Source of the DNA: a virus
Reading direction: 5' to 3' (one strand)
Virus record (IMG/VR): IMGVR_UViG_3300019768_000005
Coordinates: 1-60,636 of that record
DNA length: 60,636 nt
The notes beneath the pieces are model-generated. The model saw only the letters and a list, made by a program, of their open reading frames with translations, was not told the DNA's origin and made no database searches. Below are positions 14,764 through 22,631 of this stretch, piece by piece. A program made the position numbers and the translations under genes. Position 1 is the first letter of the stretch; each line of letters opens with the position of its first letter.

Positions 14764-14994
14764 TTAAATTGATGTAGTAATCTCAGGTATTTTATTATAC
14801 ATATCAATGATCTCCTTAAGATCTGAACCTTTAGCTATTACATGAGAAAAGTGTTTAAGCTCAAACCACACCCTTTTTGTCGCAACTCGGACAACAATCT
14901 CAATAGATTTATTATGTCCGTTACCGTAGCTGCCAAACAGCAGTGTTCTTGCTTCAAACTCATCTAACATTTCAACTGATATCTTGTCTTTCAT
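14764..14994 (-). CDS. Hypothetical protein
   Basis: This 76-residue protein has an acidic N-terminus, a beta-rich middle (IEIVVRVATKRVWFELK) and a C-terminal helix. Its ATG overlaps the TGA of the gene upstream (ATGA). No family is recognised. Confidence 0.65.
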   Translation of the reverse strand: MKDKISVEMLDEFEARTLLFGSYGNGHNKSIEIVVRVATKRVWFELKHFSHVIAKGSDLKEIIDMYNKIPEITTSI

Positions 14995-15188
14995 TCTTCA
15001 TTGTCCTTATCAAATTTTTTGTAAAAAGTTATTATTGTGTTTGTGGTGCCTTGTGTTCTGTTTATATAATCCTGTATCCTCGTGATGTCTTTCCCTGATG
15101 TTATTTGCTTGTCACGAATTATTTCTGCGTTTCCATAGCCAAGGTCATTGTCTTCGATAAAAGTGTACGATACGAAATACTTAAAAAT
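14991..15188 (-). CDS. Conserved small phage protein with apparent ATT start
   Basis: The frame encodes 65 residues (FKYFVSYTFIEDNDLGYGNA, then KDITRIQDYINR and TIITFYKKF), resembling a widespread small phage family with KFFVSYxF and a GNxxI block. There is no ATG, GTG or TTG at the expected place. An AAAGGGGTGA ribosome binding site is spaced six bases before ATT at 15188, so either ATT is the start or a former ATG has mutated. Confidence 0.6.
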   Translation of the reverse strand: MFKYFVSYTFIEDNDLGYGNAEIIRDKQITSGKDITRIQDYINRTQGTTNTIITFYKKFDKDNEE

Positions 15189-15201
15189 ACGACGTCACCC
15201 C

Positions 15202-15244
15202 TTTATTCTGCATTTATTCTGCAAAGTTTAAATTTTATTCTGCA
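15202..15244. repeat. Three 11-bp direct repeats
   Basis: TTTATTCTGCA occurs at 15202-15212, 15213-15223 and 15234-15244, just after the stop of the HTH-fusion gene and before the ribosome binding site of the ATT-start gene. They could be protein-binding iterons. Confidence 0.7.
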
Positions 15245-15625
15245 TTAGATAGTTTCAGGCACGGCCCTGCATCCAGAATAATAAGCCTCTAATGTCCGTG
15301 GCGATATTCCCAGGTGTTCTGCAAATTCCTTAAGTGATAATCTAAGCCACTCCTGCCGGTCTTTTAATTTCTCAACTCGCTGATGCTCCACAATGCTCCT
15401 GCCGTGCGCTCTATGCTTCGCAAACGCCTTTGCTGCGGTCATGGTATGAAAGCCTCTAAAGTAGCCGTTCCTGGTGTCCGTGACTGTACATCTATAAGAG
15501 TAATGATCAATGGTTAATTTTGTTGGGCCAACATACGCAACCCAATCACCCTCGTCATGTGAAAAAATAAGATCGTGTACGCCTCGCAAACCTCCTGTTT
15601 GTCGTATTTTGGTTTTTTTAATCAT
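15245..15625 (-). CDS. Protein with C-terminal helix-turn-helix
   Basis: In this 126-residue protein, residues 1-75 are beta-rich and aromatic (GDWVAYVGPTKLTIDHYSY), with FRGFHTMTAAKAFAKHR. Residues 95-126 (LSLKEFAEHLGISPRTLEAY) form an HTH with a very short end. It may be an unusual DNA-binding protein. The three direct repeats lie directly after its stop. The start overlaps the end of the upstream gene. Confidence 0.65.
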   Translation of the reverse strand: MIKKTKIRQTGGLRGVHDLIFSHDEGDWVAYVGPTKLTIDHYSYRCTVTDTRNGYFRGFHTMTAAKAFAKHRAHGRSIVEHQRVEKLKDRQEWLRLSLKEFAEHLGISPRTLEAYYSGCRAVPETI

Positions 15626-15809
15626 TTAGCAACCCCTTTCTATCGTAGAAATCAATAATAGATTTGAATGTGTGGTGCTGCATTTCTATGGCTTTTGAAT
15701 GATCTTCATTGTCTCTTATCATTACAACATTTTCATATATTTCAAATTCATATCCAAACAGATACAGGCTACCTATTTTATTACCAGTTTGGTGTTTTGT
15801 TTCTTTCAT
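15618..15809 (-). CDS. Hypothetical protein
   Basis: This 63-residue protein has beta strands (IGSLYLFGYEFEIYENVVMI) and a C-terminal helix, ending eight bases inside the next gene. It is unrecognised, but overlap and composition support it. Confidence 0.6.
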   Translation of the reverse strand: MKETKHQTGNKIGSLYLFGYEFEIYENVVMIRDNEDHSKAIEMQHHTFKSIIDFYDRKGLLND

Positions 15810-15852
15810 CTTTCACCTTGTCGTATTTTGTGGTTTTTACTTGTCGTTGCGC

Positions 15853-16062
15853 TCAAACATTTTTAGTTTTTGCTGCAAGATAGCCAATGGCCATAGGCAA
15901 TACAGAAACAACAATGGGAATCAATATGGCATCATACCAGTAGACTGGCGCTACTTCCGTAGGTGGACTTGCTACGTAGTCAATTACTGCAACAAACCAA
16001 GATGTAACATACAATAAACACATAAAAATTGTTGGGTTGATTCTACTAAATAATTTTTTCAT
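15853..16062 (-). CDS. Two-pass membrane protein
   Basis: This 69-residue protein has two transmembrane segments (TIFMCLLYVTSWFVAVI and AILIPIVVSVLPMAIGYLA) and a Lys-rich C-terminus. The ATG at 16062 is preceded by GGAGATTT. It resembles small holin-like or superinfection-exclusion membrane proteins in shape only. Confidence 0.65.
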   Translation of the reverse strand: MKKLFSRINPTIFMCLLYVTSWFVAVIDYVASPPTEVAPVYWYDAILIPIVVSVLPMAIGYLAAKTKNV

Positions 16063-16063
16063 G

Positions 16064-16201
16064 TTATTTAAATCTCCGATACAAAAACTGCCTAACATCT
16101 TTATCTATCCGCTTGTTATACTTGCCCCACTCTTCTGGGGTCATTTTTCTTGCTATCCCTGGGTGGACTTTTACCGGCTTGGCCTCTTTTGTTTTTTTCA
16201 T
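16064..16201 (-). CDS. Small basic protein
   Basis: This 45-residue protein starts at ATG 16201 behind AAGGAGG, which overlaps the end of the HNH gene. It contains HPGIARKMTPEEWGKYNKR and a basic end. The function is unknown. Confidence 0.6.
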   Translation of the reverse strand: MKKTKEAKPVKVHPGIARKMTPEEWGKYNKRIDKDVRQFLYRRFK

Positions 16202-16202
16202 T

Positions 16203-16829
16203 TTAAGCCTCCTTTTTAGTCTTTTTTTTGCGTAATTTGATAACTGTTGTTTCAATAGCTTTTTCCACACTCCACCCTCTTGACAATCTCTTTCTTAAAG
16301 TAGAGTGATTTATTCCAAACCTTTCGGATATTGTGATCAATAAAACACGTTCGCCGCGATATGTTATAAACCGGTTGCTTCTCATATTCCTTTGGTTTTC
16401 TTTCCGGCTAGACCATTTGCAATTAGATTTGTAATAACCACAATTATTATTAATCCTGTCTATCTGCGCACCAACAAATGGCTTCATGCCCATATCAGAC
16501 AAGAATGATTCAAATTTTTCCCATCTTTTGCAAACAGATATCCCTCTACCACCGTAATCAATAAACCTCTTATCTTTTTCATTATTACATCTATGAATCA
16601 TTGACCTCCAAGTTTTATATTCAGAGGTATTAGACATAAGATGTTTAGAGTTCCTTTTTATAAGGACTTCTCTTAAATAACATCCACAACTTTTTGTTTC
16701 TCCTTTTATTAGGTGGTCCATTCTTACCTCTTTTTCATTGCCGCATTCACACACAACAGAAACATACCGTTTCCTTTGTATGTCCATGTTTGTGACTGTC
16801 AACCTTCCAAATACGTCTCCTATCTTCAT
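16203..16829 (-). CDS. HNH-type homing endonuclease-like protein
   Basis: This 208-residue protein begins MKIGDVFGRLTV and has a zinc site CECGNEK with KSCGC (about 28-52). The nuclease core includes the YGGRGI block, GAQIDRINNNCGYY and SNCKWSSRKENQ. The C-terminal part has an HTH (TISERFGINHSTLRKRLSRG) and WSVEKAIE. This family is spread by phages as free-standing homing genes. It lies directly behind the Cro-like gene (TAGTATG), apparently inserted in the regulator operon. Confidence 0.85.
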   Translation of the reverse strand: MKIGDVFGRLTVTNMDIQRKRYVSVVCECGNEKEVRMDHLIKGETKSCGCYLREVLIKRNSKHLMSNTSEYKTWRSMIHRCNNEKDKRFIDYGGRGISVCKRWEKFESFLSDMGMKPFVGAQIDRINNNCGYYKSNCKWSSRKENQRNMRSNRFITYRGERVLLITISERFGINHSTLRKRLSRGWSVEKAIETTVIKLRKKKTKKEA

Positions 16830-16830
16830 A

Positions 16831-17031
16831 CTATTCCATCCTTGCAGGGTCGCAAAGAACTGATTTTGGTATTCCAAGTTTACGCAATTTTTTAAACACA
16901 GCCGGATTAATAGGCCTTTTACCAGTATTCCATCCGGACATGGTTTGTGCCGTAACCCCCAGGACCTTTGCAGCTTCTCCTAATGACATCATAGCCTCTT
17001 CCCTAAGTGCTTTTTTCAGTGCTGTTTCCAT
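16831..17031 (-). CDS. Cro/YdaS-like regulator
   Basis: This 66-residue protein has the HTH SLGEAAKVLGVTAQTMSGWN followed by GKRPINPAVFKKLRKLGIP, the plan of Cro/YdaS-type phage repressors that bind as dimers. It is transcribed away from the plus-strand recombination operon across a region with two promoters and repeated TAACT half-sites. It is the best candidate for the early genetic switch. Confidence 0.8.
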   Translation of the reverse strand: METALKKALREEAMMSLGEAAKVLGVTAQTMSGWNTGKRPINPAVFKKLRKLGIPKSVLCDPARME

Positions 17032-17044
17032 AACAATCTTCCTT

Positions 17045-17147
17045 TTTAAGTTAAAATCTAACTAAACATAATTTAACTAAAAATTAAAGTCAACTTAAAA
17101 TAAATTTAAAAATAACAGTTGACATCCTGTCCGGTACGGCATATGTT
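17045..17147. promoter_or_regulatory. Divergent promoter-operator region
   Basis: Minus strand: -35 TTGACT (17088-17093), 17 bp, -10 TATGTT (17065-17070), towards the Cro-like gene. Plus strand: -35 TTGACA (17119-17124), 17 bp, -10 TATGTT (17142-17147). AGTTA-5-TAACT (17049-17063) and two TAACTAAA copies 15 bp apart (17059, 17074) overlap the minus promoter, fitting autoregulation by the HTH protein. Confidence 0.75.
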
Positions 17148-17181
17148 TGTCGTGCGGTTAACTTTTAATTTTGGAGGCGTT

Positions 17182-17484
17182 ATGGTGGACAAAACAAACA
17201 GACAAAAATGCATAGAAATGTGGCAATGGATAGTCGACAACGAATCTGATAAAGAGGCTTGGGCGGACGAGCACCCGGAAGAGGCTAAAGTGATTGCAGA
17301 ATATGTATATTGCCACGCATGCCTTGAAGCAAAAAACTACTGCAATCATTGTCCGGTGTTGTGGGGTTGTGAAAACGCCTGTTGCAGTCAAGGCAGTCCA
17401 TATATGGCATGGCTTAATGATAGAACAAAAGAAAATGCCAAAGCGGTTTTGGATGTGATCGATAGAACTTGGGAGGAAAAATGA
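17182..17484 (+). CDS. Cys-rich protein, paralogue of 8640..8933
   Basis: This 100-residue protein shares QKCIEMWQWIVDNESDK, a CHACLEAKNYCNHCPVLWG Cys cluster and the final helix TKENAKAVLDVIDRTWEE with the minus-strand protein at 8640. The ATG at 17182 follows GGAGG; upstream in-frame codons lie within the promoter. It is the first gene of the plus operon and overlaps the RecE-like gene. Confidence 0.8.
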   Translation: MVDKTNRQKCIEMWQWIVDNESDKEAWADEHPEEAKVIAEYVYCHACLEAKNYCNHCPVLWGCENACCSQGSPYMAWLNDRTKENAKAVLDVIDRTWEEK

Positions 17485-18284
17485 AACCAGGAATATACAA
17501 AGATTTATCGAACAAAGATTACCACTTGGCGAAGGGGCTTAACGTATCAAAGCTTAAGACGTTTGATATTAGCCCGGGTCTGATTAAATGGGCCAATGAT
17601 TGCCCTGAATATCCTGAGAAAAAAAAAGTTTTTGATATAGGAAACGCTGCACATACTATGGTTCTTGAGCCATTGAAATTTAATGAACGATACGCGGTTG
17701 AACCTGCTGTTAATAAGCGGACTAATGCAGGCAAGTTCATTATCTATGATTTCCTTGCTGAGAATTCGAATAAGACCATTTTGACCGCAGCCGAACATAG
17801 ACAGATTGATCTTATGTCAAGGTCTGTCTATGCGCATCCTGACGCACGCAGGATTATTGAAAATCAGGTGGGTGCAGAAATATCCATTTTTGCCAAGGAC
17901 GAAGACGGGCAAATGATGAAGATCCGGTTAGATATGGAATCAAGGATAAATGGCAAGCGGATTGTACTTGACCTGAAAACAATTGATAAGATAGAAAACA
18001 TATCAAAAGCTATCAACGAACGCGGGTATAATATCCAAGAGGCGTTTTATAGAGAAGTATACAAAATGCACCATGGCGTTTATCCGGATTTTTTCCTATT
18101 TTGCTTTATTGGGAAAGCCGTAGAGTTGGGCAGGTATCCATGCCGAATTGGTGAGCTATGTCAGGCTGACAAGGATGATGGATACAGAAAAATGAACGCT
18201 TTGGTGAGTGAATATAAGTCGTGCAAGGCATCTGGTAACTGGCCGGGGATTCAGACTTTTTCGAGATATAAATGGGCTAAATAA
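17481..18284 (+). CDS. RecE-like exonuclease (PD-(D/E)XK)
   Basis: This 267-residue protein has GNAAHTMVLEP (His near 58), a catalytic core with IRLDMES (Asp151) and VLDLKTID (Asp164, Lys166), and QEAFY (Gln186 to Tyr190), the QxxxY motif of RecE/AddB-type nucleases. Such enzymes degrade one strand of dsDNA 5' to 3' and feed an annealing protein. The RecT-like gene two places downstream agrees. Start at ATG 17481 behind GGGAGGAAAA. Confidence 0.85.
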   Translation: MKPGIYKDLSNKDYHLAKGLNVSKLKTFDISPGLIKWANDCPEYPEKKKVFDIGNAAHTMVLEPLKFNERYAVEPAVNKRTNAGKFIIYDFLAENSNKTILTAAEHRQIDLMSRSVYAHPDARRIIENQVGAEISIFAKDEDGQMMKIRLDMESRINGKRIVLDLKTIDKIENISKAINERGYNIQEAFYREVYKMHHGVYPDFFLFCFIGKAVELGRYPCRIGELCQADKDDGYRKMNALVSEYKSCKASGNWPGIQTFSRYKWAK

Positions 18285-18298
18285 AGAAGGAAATTAAA

Positions 18299-18487
18299 AT
18301 GAGTGAACAAGACAGGAAGTCTATATTACTTAAAGCGGCATATGATATTTTAAAGAAATGCAACTCAGGGCCATATGTATAAAATGCGTTAGAAGTTACT
18401 GCTATCTGGGACGATGCCGAGTGCGATGGATATTGCCTAATGGAAGAGATAGCAGATGAACTTGATTTAATCGAAGGTAATTTTTAA
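18299..18487 (+). pseudogene. Small phage protein gene interrupted by TAA
   Basis: ATG 18299 follows AGAAGGAAAT. The frame meets TAA at codon 28 (18380-18382) and then stays open for 34 more codons, NALEVTAIWDDAECDGYCLM and EEIADELDL, matching the CDGYCL block of a common small phage family. The intact protein would have 62 residues. It lies between the RecE-like and RecT-like genes. Confidence 0.65.
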
Positions 18488-18507
18488 TAAGTCTAAACGG
18501 AGGTAGT

Positions 18508-19446
18508 ATGAAAAACGAAATCACAGCAATTGATCAAGTATCAAACGAAATTGACTATGTGGTAGAGCAATGTTTGCCAATAACAAATCAGCAGGCAGCC
18601 AACTTTTCGCAGGCCCTGGTATTGGCAAAGGGTGTAAAGCGTTTACGGGAGATATTCCAGACAAATAAAGATATCCAGGAAAACGTAATGGCTATGGTTA
18701 ATACAAACCTTGGATTTATGACAGACCGCACACCAGATGCAATAAGAAATAGCAAGAACAAGAAGAAGGAGCTTGTACCGTATACATACAGCGAAATATC
18801 AGAATGTTGTATTGAGGCAATGTTGAACGGATATCGTATAACAAACAACGAGTTTAACATCATTACAGGTAGGTTTTATGCTGCCAAGAATGGTAAACAC
18901 AGGAGGATAGTAGAAAATGAAAAAATTTCGAACTTCAAATTTAGCCACACGCCACCATTGTTTTGTACAGAAGAGCGCAAGGGGTACAACGGTATGGAAA
19001 CTGTACAGGTAGCAAAAGTGCAGTGCTTTGCATCATGGATGCAAGATGGAAATATAGTAATCTTGGGCGACGACAGAGACAAGCTTGTTTTTAAAATAAA
19101 AGTCAATTACGGCATGGGAGATGATGGAGTGGTTGGCAAGGCATTAAGCAAGCTTTTTACCAGGGTGCTGATGAGACTCGATGGAAATATCATCCCAGAA
19201 TCAACAGACATTGAACCATCAATTGATTTAAGCCCAGACCCAAACAAACTGCTTAATGGTCCCAAAATAGAATATAAGGATATCCAAGAAAACCCACTAC
19301 ACAAAACAGAAGCCTGGAAGAGGTACGCTGAATCCCGTGAAATTGACCCGGTGTTTGCGGCCACTATGCCGGAGCCTACAACAGAAAAGCAATGCGAGGA
19401 AGCAACAAAGGCCATCAACCAGAATATTGACAAGAATATTTCTTAA
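18508..19446 (+). CDS. RecT-like single-strand annealing protein
   Basis: This 312-residue protein has the RecT-type core: PYTYSEISECCIEAMLNGYR, then NEFNIITGRFYAAKNG and a beta-rich middle with DKLVFKIKVNYGMGDDG. These proteins coat and anneal ssDNA in phage recombination. Its place right after a RecE-like nuclease supports the pairing. The C-terminal tail is polar and variable. A GGAGG site precedes the ATG. Confidence 0.8.
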   Translation: MKNEITAIDQVSNEIDYVVEQCLPITNQQAANFSQALVLAKGVKRLREIFQTNKDIQENVMAMVNTNLGFMTDRTPDAIRNSKNKKKELVPYTYSEISECCIEAMLNGYRITNNEFNIITGRFYAAKNGKHRRIVENEKISNFKFSHTPPLFCTEERKGYNGMETVQVAKVQCFASWMQDGNIVILGDDRDKLVFKIKVNYGMGDDGVVGKALSKLFTRVLMRLDGNIIPESTDIEPSIDLSPDPNKLLNGPKIEYKDIQENPLHKTEAWKRYAESREIDPVFAATMPEPTTEKQCEEATKAINQNIDKNIS

Positions 19447-19452
19447 AACTTA

Positions 19453-19477
19453 GGCCAGGGACCGGTAGGTCCTGGCC
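19453..19477 (+). promoter_or_regulatory. Leader hairpin before the membrane protein gene
   Basis: GGCCAGG (19453-19459) pairs with CCTGGCC (19471-19477), with further inner pairs. AAAGGATAACA and the ATG follow. There is no T run, so it is more like a leader element than a terminator. Confidence 0.5.
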
Positions 19478-19490
19478 GTAAAGGATAACA

Positions 19491-19655
19491 ATGGATTGGA
19501 ATAAGATCGGTGTGTTTATGGTTGCGTTGCAAATTGTTTGCACTCTTATTCTCGCAGGTGTTGCTGTTTTTTTGGAAGATGGGGTTTTAGGGTTAGTTCG
19601 TTATATATTCCTGCTGATATTGTTCTCTATTGGCTCTTATTTAATAACCACTTGA
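19491..19655 (+). CDS. Small two-pass membrane protein
   Basis: This 54-residue protein has two hydrophobic segments (VFMVALQIVCTLILAGVAVF and YIFLLILFSIGSYLI). AAAGGATAAC precedes the ATG. The stop overlaps the -35 box of the next promoter. The function is unknown. Confidence 0.6.
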   Translation: MDWNKIGVFMVALQIVCTLILAGVAVFLEDGVLGLVRYIFLLILFSIGSYLITT

Positions 19656-19680
19656 CAATCAATACATATTGGCATACAAA
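19652..19680 (+). promoter_or_regulatory. Candidate promoter
   Basis: TTGACA (19652-19657), a 17-bp spacer and TACAAA (19675-19680) lie upstream of the coiled-coil gene. The -35 box is perfect and the -10 box is weak. Confidence 0.5.
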
Positions 19681-19734
19681 GGAATAGAATTTAACCACAA
19701 CGGACGATAACTTTTATTTAACAAGGACAATCGA

Positions 19735-20967
19735 ATGAATGATTTAGTAACAACATCCACACAATTAAAGATTTATGACATCCAGGAATCAGTCCTTTCA
19801 GAATTCCGAGAAGCAGAGAAAATCAAGTGCGAAGATTCAGAAAGCCGGAAGATGCTTGGGAAATTCCGGGCTGATGCGAAGTCAATTAGGTCAAAAGTTG
19901 AAAAGGCAAGGTTAGCTAAAAACCGGGAACAGACGACATTAAACAACGATGCAGCAAAAGCTATAAACGACAGGCTCACTGCAAGCATTGACGCATATGA
20001 CGCCGAAATCAAACCCTATGATCAAATTGCTATCGACAAGGCTAACGAACGCAAACGGGAAGAAAAGAAGAGGATTGAGGCAATTGCAGAGCAACTTGAA
20101 AGCCTTACAAAGCTTTGTGCAACAGCTATGGAGTTTAACATTTCATCCGATCACATCCGTTTCCGAATTGAAATGATTTCAAACTTTGTTGTCGATGAAG
20201 AAACATTTCAGGATAGCTTTGGTCAGGCGGATATATTAAAGATATCAGGTTTGGCCCAGGCTAAGGCTGCGCTAGAATCAAGGATAAAATGGGAAGAACA
20301 GCAGGCCGAAAACGAACGCATCCGGATCGAGAATGAAGCAAAGGAGAAAGAGCTTGAGGATGAAAAAGAGAAAATCCGTATTGAGAATGAAAAAAGGCAG
20401 GCTGAACTTGACCGGATAGAAAAAGACCGTGAGGAAAAGGCCAGGTTTGCTCGCGAAGAATCAACCAGAAAAGAGGCAGAGGCAAAGGCAAAGGCAGATA
20501 AGGAATCGGCAGAGCTAAAGGCTAAGGAGGAAGCAATAAAGGCCCGTGAAGATGCAGTAAAAGAAAAAGAAAGGGCAGCTGCGGCCAAAGCAGAACTTGA
20601 AAAGAGAATTGCATGGGCAACGGAAATGTTTGAAGCAAAAGAAATTGAAATTGAAGAACGGCGTCAATCAGATTGGTGCGATGCCATAAAAGAAAACGAT
20701 ATCTTCGATGCTGCGTGGTCAATTGCAAAAGATATTGATTGTGAAATCAAGAAAGAAGCGCTCAAATCTGATGCTGAACGGGCCAAGATGGTTGCTGCTG
20801 ATAAAAAGATAATCCAGTCAGCCGTAACCAATATAGACACTTTGCTTTCAGGCGTTGTTCGGCCTAAATGCAACACCGATTATGCCGAAGCGATTATGCT
20901 TGAATTGCATGAGTCAATTAAGGTTGCTTTGGATGTCGCAGAAAAATCAGGAAATATCCTTGTTTAG
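19735..20967 (+). CDS. Long coiled-coil protein of the recombination operon
   Basis: In this 410-residue protein, residues 1-110 (FREAEKIKCEDSESRKMLGK and onward) resemble the N-terminus of phage proteins found beside RecT-type genes (DUF1351-like). Residues 185-300 are a nearly continuous Glu/Lys/Arg/Ala coiled coil with repeated ERIRIENEAKEKE and EKIRIENEKRQAE wording. The C-terminal part is globular. It may be an accessory of recombination or nucleoid binding. Confidence 0.75.
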   Translation: MNDLVTTSTQLKIYDIQESVLSEFREAEKIKCEDSESRKMLGKFRADAKSIRSKVEKARLAKNREQTTLNNDAAKAINDRLTASIDAYDAEIKPYDQIAIDKANERKREEKKRIEAIAEQLESLTKLCATAMEFNISSDHIRFRIEMISNFVVDEETFQDSFGQADILKISGLAQAKAALESRIKWEEQQAENERIRIENEAKEKELEDEKEKIRIENEKRQAELDRIEKDREEKARFAREESTRKEAEAKAKADKESAELKAKEEAIKAREDAVKEKERAAAAKAELEKRIAWATEMFEAKEIEIEERRQSDWCDAIKENDIFDAAWSIAKDIDCEIKKEALKSDAERAKMVAADKKIIQSAVTNIDTLLSGVVRPKCNTDYAEAIMLELHESIKVALDVAEKSGNILV

Positions 20968-21019
20968 CAAAACATGTTGGTTTTCTAACCGGATATCATA
21001 TTATTATTGAGAGGACTAT

Positions 21020-21265
21020 ATGAAATTATCAACAGATGAAATCAACCTTGTCAGACAGTGGTTCAATGCTGTCCAAGACCTCAACCCTAAATACATGCAA
21101 AAAGCAGATTATAAGTTATATCTAAAAGTGTTGGATGCTTACAAACAGCCTATCAATAAGGGAAATGCAACTGAACGCTACGGGGAGATTTGTGATTTAG
21201 ACTGTGAACATGTCTACCGTGGTAAATGTAGCTGGCGTGGTCTTTGTGGGCTTCGCGTCCGCTGA
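21020..21265 (+). CDS. Small Cys-containing protein
   Basis: This 81-residue protein has a helical first half and a C-terminal YGEICDLDCEHVYRGKCSW cluster with four cysteines. GAGAGG precedes the ATG. Probably metal-binding; unknown role. Confidence 0.65.
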   Translation: MKLSTDEINLVRQWFNAVQDLNPKYMQKADYKLYLKVLDAYKQPINKGNATERYGEICDLDCEHVYRGKCSWRGLCGLRVR

Positions 21266-21294
21266 TGTCCATATTCTTTTTCTTAGGAGCATAA

Positions 21295-21498
21295 ATGAGC
21301 ATTGTAAGAGATAATTTAATGACACGACCAGGATACTCCCCATACTGCGGAAATTCAACCGGGCATTGTCCGTTGCCCCGAACGCATTTCGAAGGTGAAC
21401 AATTCGTATGTAAACACTGTGGTTGGAGGTCTGAATTTCCGAAAGACTTTATTGATTGTTACAAACGGGAGTGGGGCTTTGAACACGAAAAAGAATAA
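21295..21498 (+). CDS. Small zinc-ribbon protein
   Basis: This 67-residue protein has YCGNSTGHCPLPRTHF and FVCKHCGWRSEFPKDF, a split Cys4 ribbon. TTAGGAGC precedes the ATG. Unknown role. Confidence 0.65.
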   Translation: MSIVRDNLMTRPGYSPYCGNSTGHCPLPRTHFEGEQFVCKHCGWRSEFPKDFIDCYKREWGFEHEKE

Positions 21499-21587
21499 AA
21501 ACATACACACGTATATCGCTACTCTCAACGGTGATGTACGTCATTATCTATCGGACAAGCCGGTTAGCGAGCCGGGAAAGAGGAAAA

Positions 21588-21851
21588 ATGGAAAAGCTTG
21601 CAAAAATTTTTGAGACAGACAAAGTAGGACAAATCCTGGTGAAAGTTGATGCTGATGAAAACTCAAAGCCAGAAGTAAGATATTTCTTTTCTCCAAAAGA
21701 TATGGGTGTTTGCTCAATGGCTGTAACATTTGATGACTCTGATTCTGGATGGAATTCAGCAGATAAACTTTTTGATAAGACAAATGAAGAGCAAGCCTTA
21801 AAAGTTATATGTGAGATCATGGATAAGATCGCGGAGCAAATCAGCAAATAA
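21588..21851 (+). CDS. Hypothetical protein
   Basis: This 87-residue protein (EKLAKIFETDKVGQILVKVD, then YFFSPKDMGVCSMAV) seems an alpha/beta domain. ATG 21588 has AAGAGGAAAA; the frame's earlier ATG codons lack a site. Such small proteins of unknown role are common in phage early regions. Confidence 0.65.
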   Translation: MEKLAKIFETDKVGQILVKVDADENSKPEVRYFFSPKDMGVCSMAVTFDDSDSGWNSADKLFDKTNEEQALKVICEIMDKIAEQISK

Positions 21852-21941
21852 CACAATTAACCAGGATATTGCTACGACCACCGGTTATCGTGGGCATTAA
21901 CCATCAAGCCCTTGGCAAGGCGTTAAACTGCCTGGAGAACC

Positions 21942-22151
21942 ATGAAAAACATGCTAAATTGCAGAATGCTGGCAGAAGCAACAGGCAGAACGCCTGCGTC
22001 TATCAAAAACATTGCATCTCAGATCCCAGGGTCGAATAAAGATTTGGGTATTTGGGTCTTCCCAGAATCGGCAATCAAATGGGTAAACGAACGTAAGTCT
22101 GGAGCTCCATGCGGTAAACGTAATGGTCGTTGGAATGGTGGGAATGGATGA
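21942..22151 (+). CDS. Excisionase-like / MerR-type HTH protein
   Basis: This 69-residue protein has LAEATGRTPASIKNIASQI followed by DLGIWVFPESAIKWV, the winged helix-turn-helix layout of Xis and DUF-type phage DNA-binding proteins. GGAG precedes the ATG. The stop overlaps the start of the RusA-like gene. With no integrase seen, a role other than excision is possible. Confidence 0.65.
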   Translation: MKNMLNCRMLAEATGRTPASIKNIASQIPGSNKDLGIWVFPESAIKWVNERKSGAPCGKRNGRWNGGNG

Positions 22152-22621
22152 TATTTATTCCTGGCAACGTCCCAAGTTCGAAAAACTCAAAAATCGCAAC
22201 AACCGTAGGTAACGGTGAAAGTTCAAAAACTGTTTTACTGCATTCAAAAACAGTTAAAAAATACCTGCGTAATCTTGGGATACAGAGGCTTTCATCAAAA
22301 ACAGGTATTACCGGATATGTCACAAGACCGAACATATTTAAACAGCACATAGATGGTTTTTTTGAAGGAGTAGAGTATCCTTGTGTGCTTGGGTTTAATT
22401 TTGTGAGGAATTCCTATCGCAAGTTTGATTTTATAAACGCCTGCCAGATTCTATGCGATCTTTTTGTTGCACACGGATACATAGAGGACGACGACATGAA
22501 ACACCTGATACCAATCCCGATGATGATTAACGGATCATATTATTCTGTTTGCAAGGAGAAACCTGGTGTTCACCTGGCAATTATAGAAAAACCGATCGAA
22601 CAAATTAACTATACGATATAA
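22148..22621 (+). CDS. RusA-like Holliday junction resolvase
   Basis: This 157-residue protein begins MIFIPGNVPSSKNSK, has a basic beta-rich middle and ends with KFDFINACQILCDLF and GYIEDDDMKHLIPIP. The spaced aspartates (KFDF, EDDD) and the order of blocks match RusA-family endonucleases, which cut four-way junctions made in recombination and replication. It follows the RecE/RecT genes. Start at ATG 22148, which overlaps the preceding stop. Confidence 0.7.
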   Translation: MIFIPGNVPSSKNSKIATTVGNGESSKTVLLHSKTVKKYLRNLGIQRLSSKTGITGYVTRPNIFKQHIDGFFEGVEYPCVLGFNFVRNSYRKFDFINACQILCDLFVAHGYIEDDDMKHLIPIPMMINGSYYSVCKEKPGVHLAIIEKPIEQINYTI

Positions 22622-22631
22622 GGACAAATAA

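Noticed and set aside
20223-20588. Minus-strand Ser/Ala/Phe-rich ORF
   Set aside because: It is the complement of the Glu/Lys/Ala coiled coil of 19735..20967 and has typical shadow composition.
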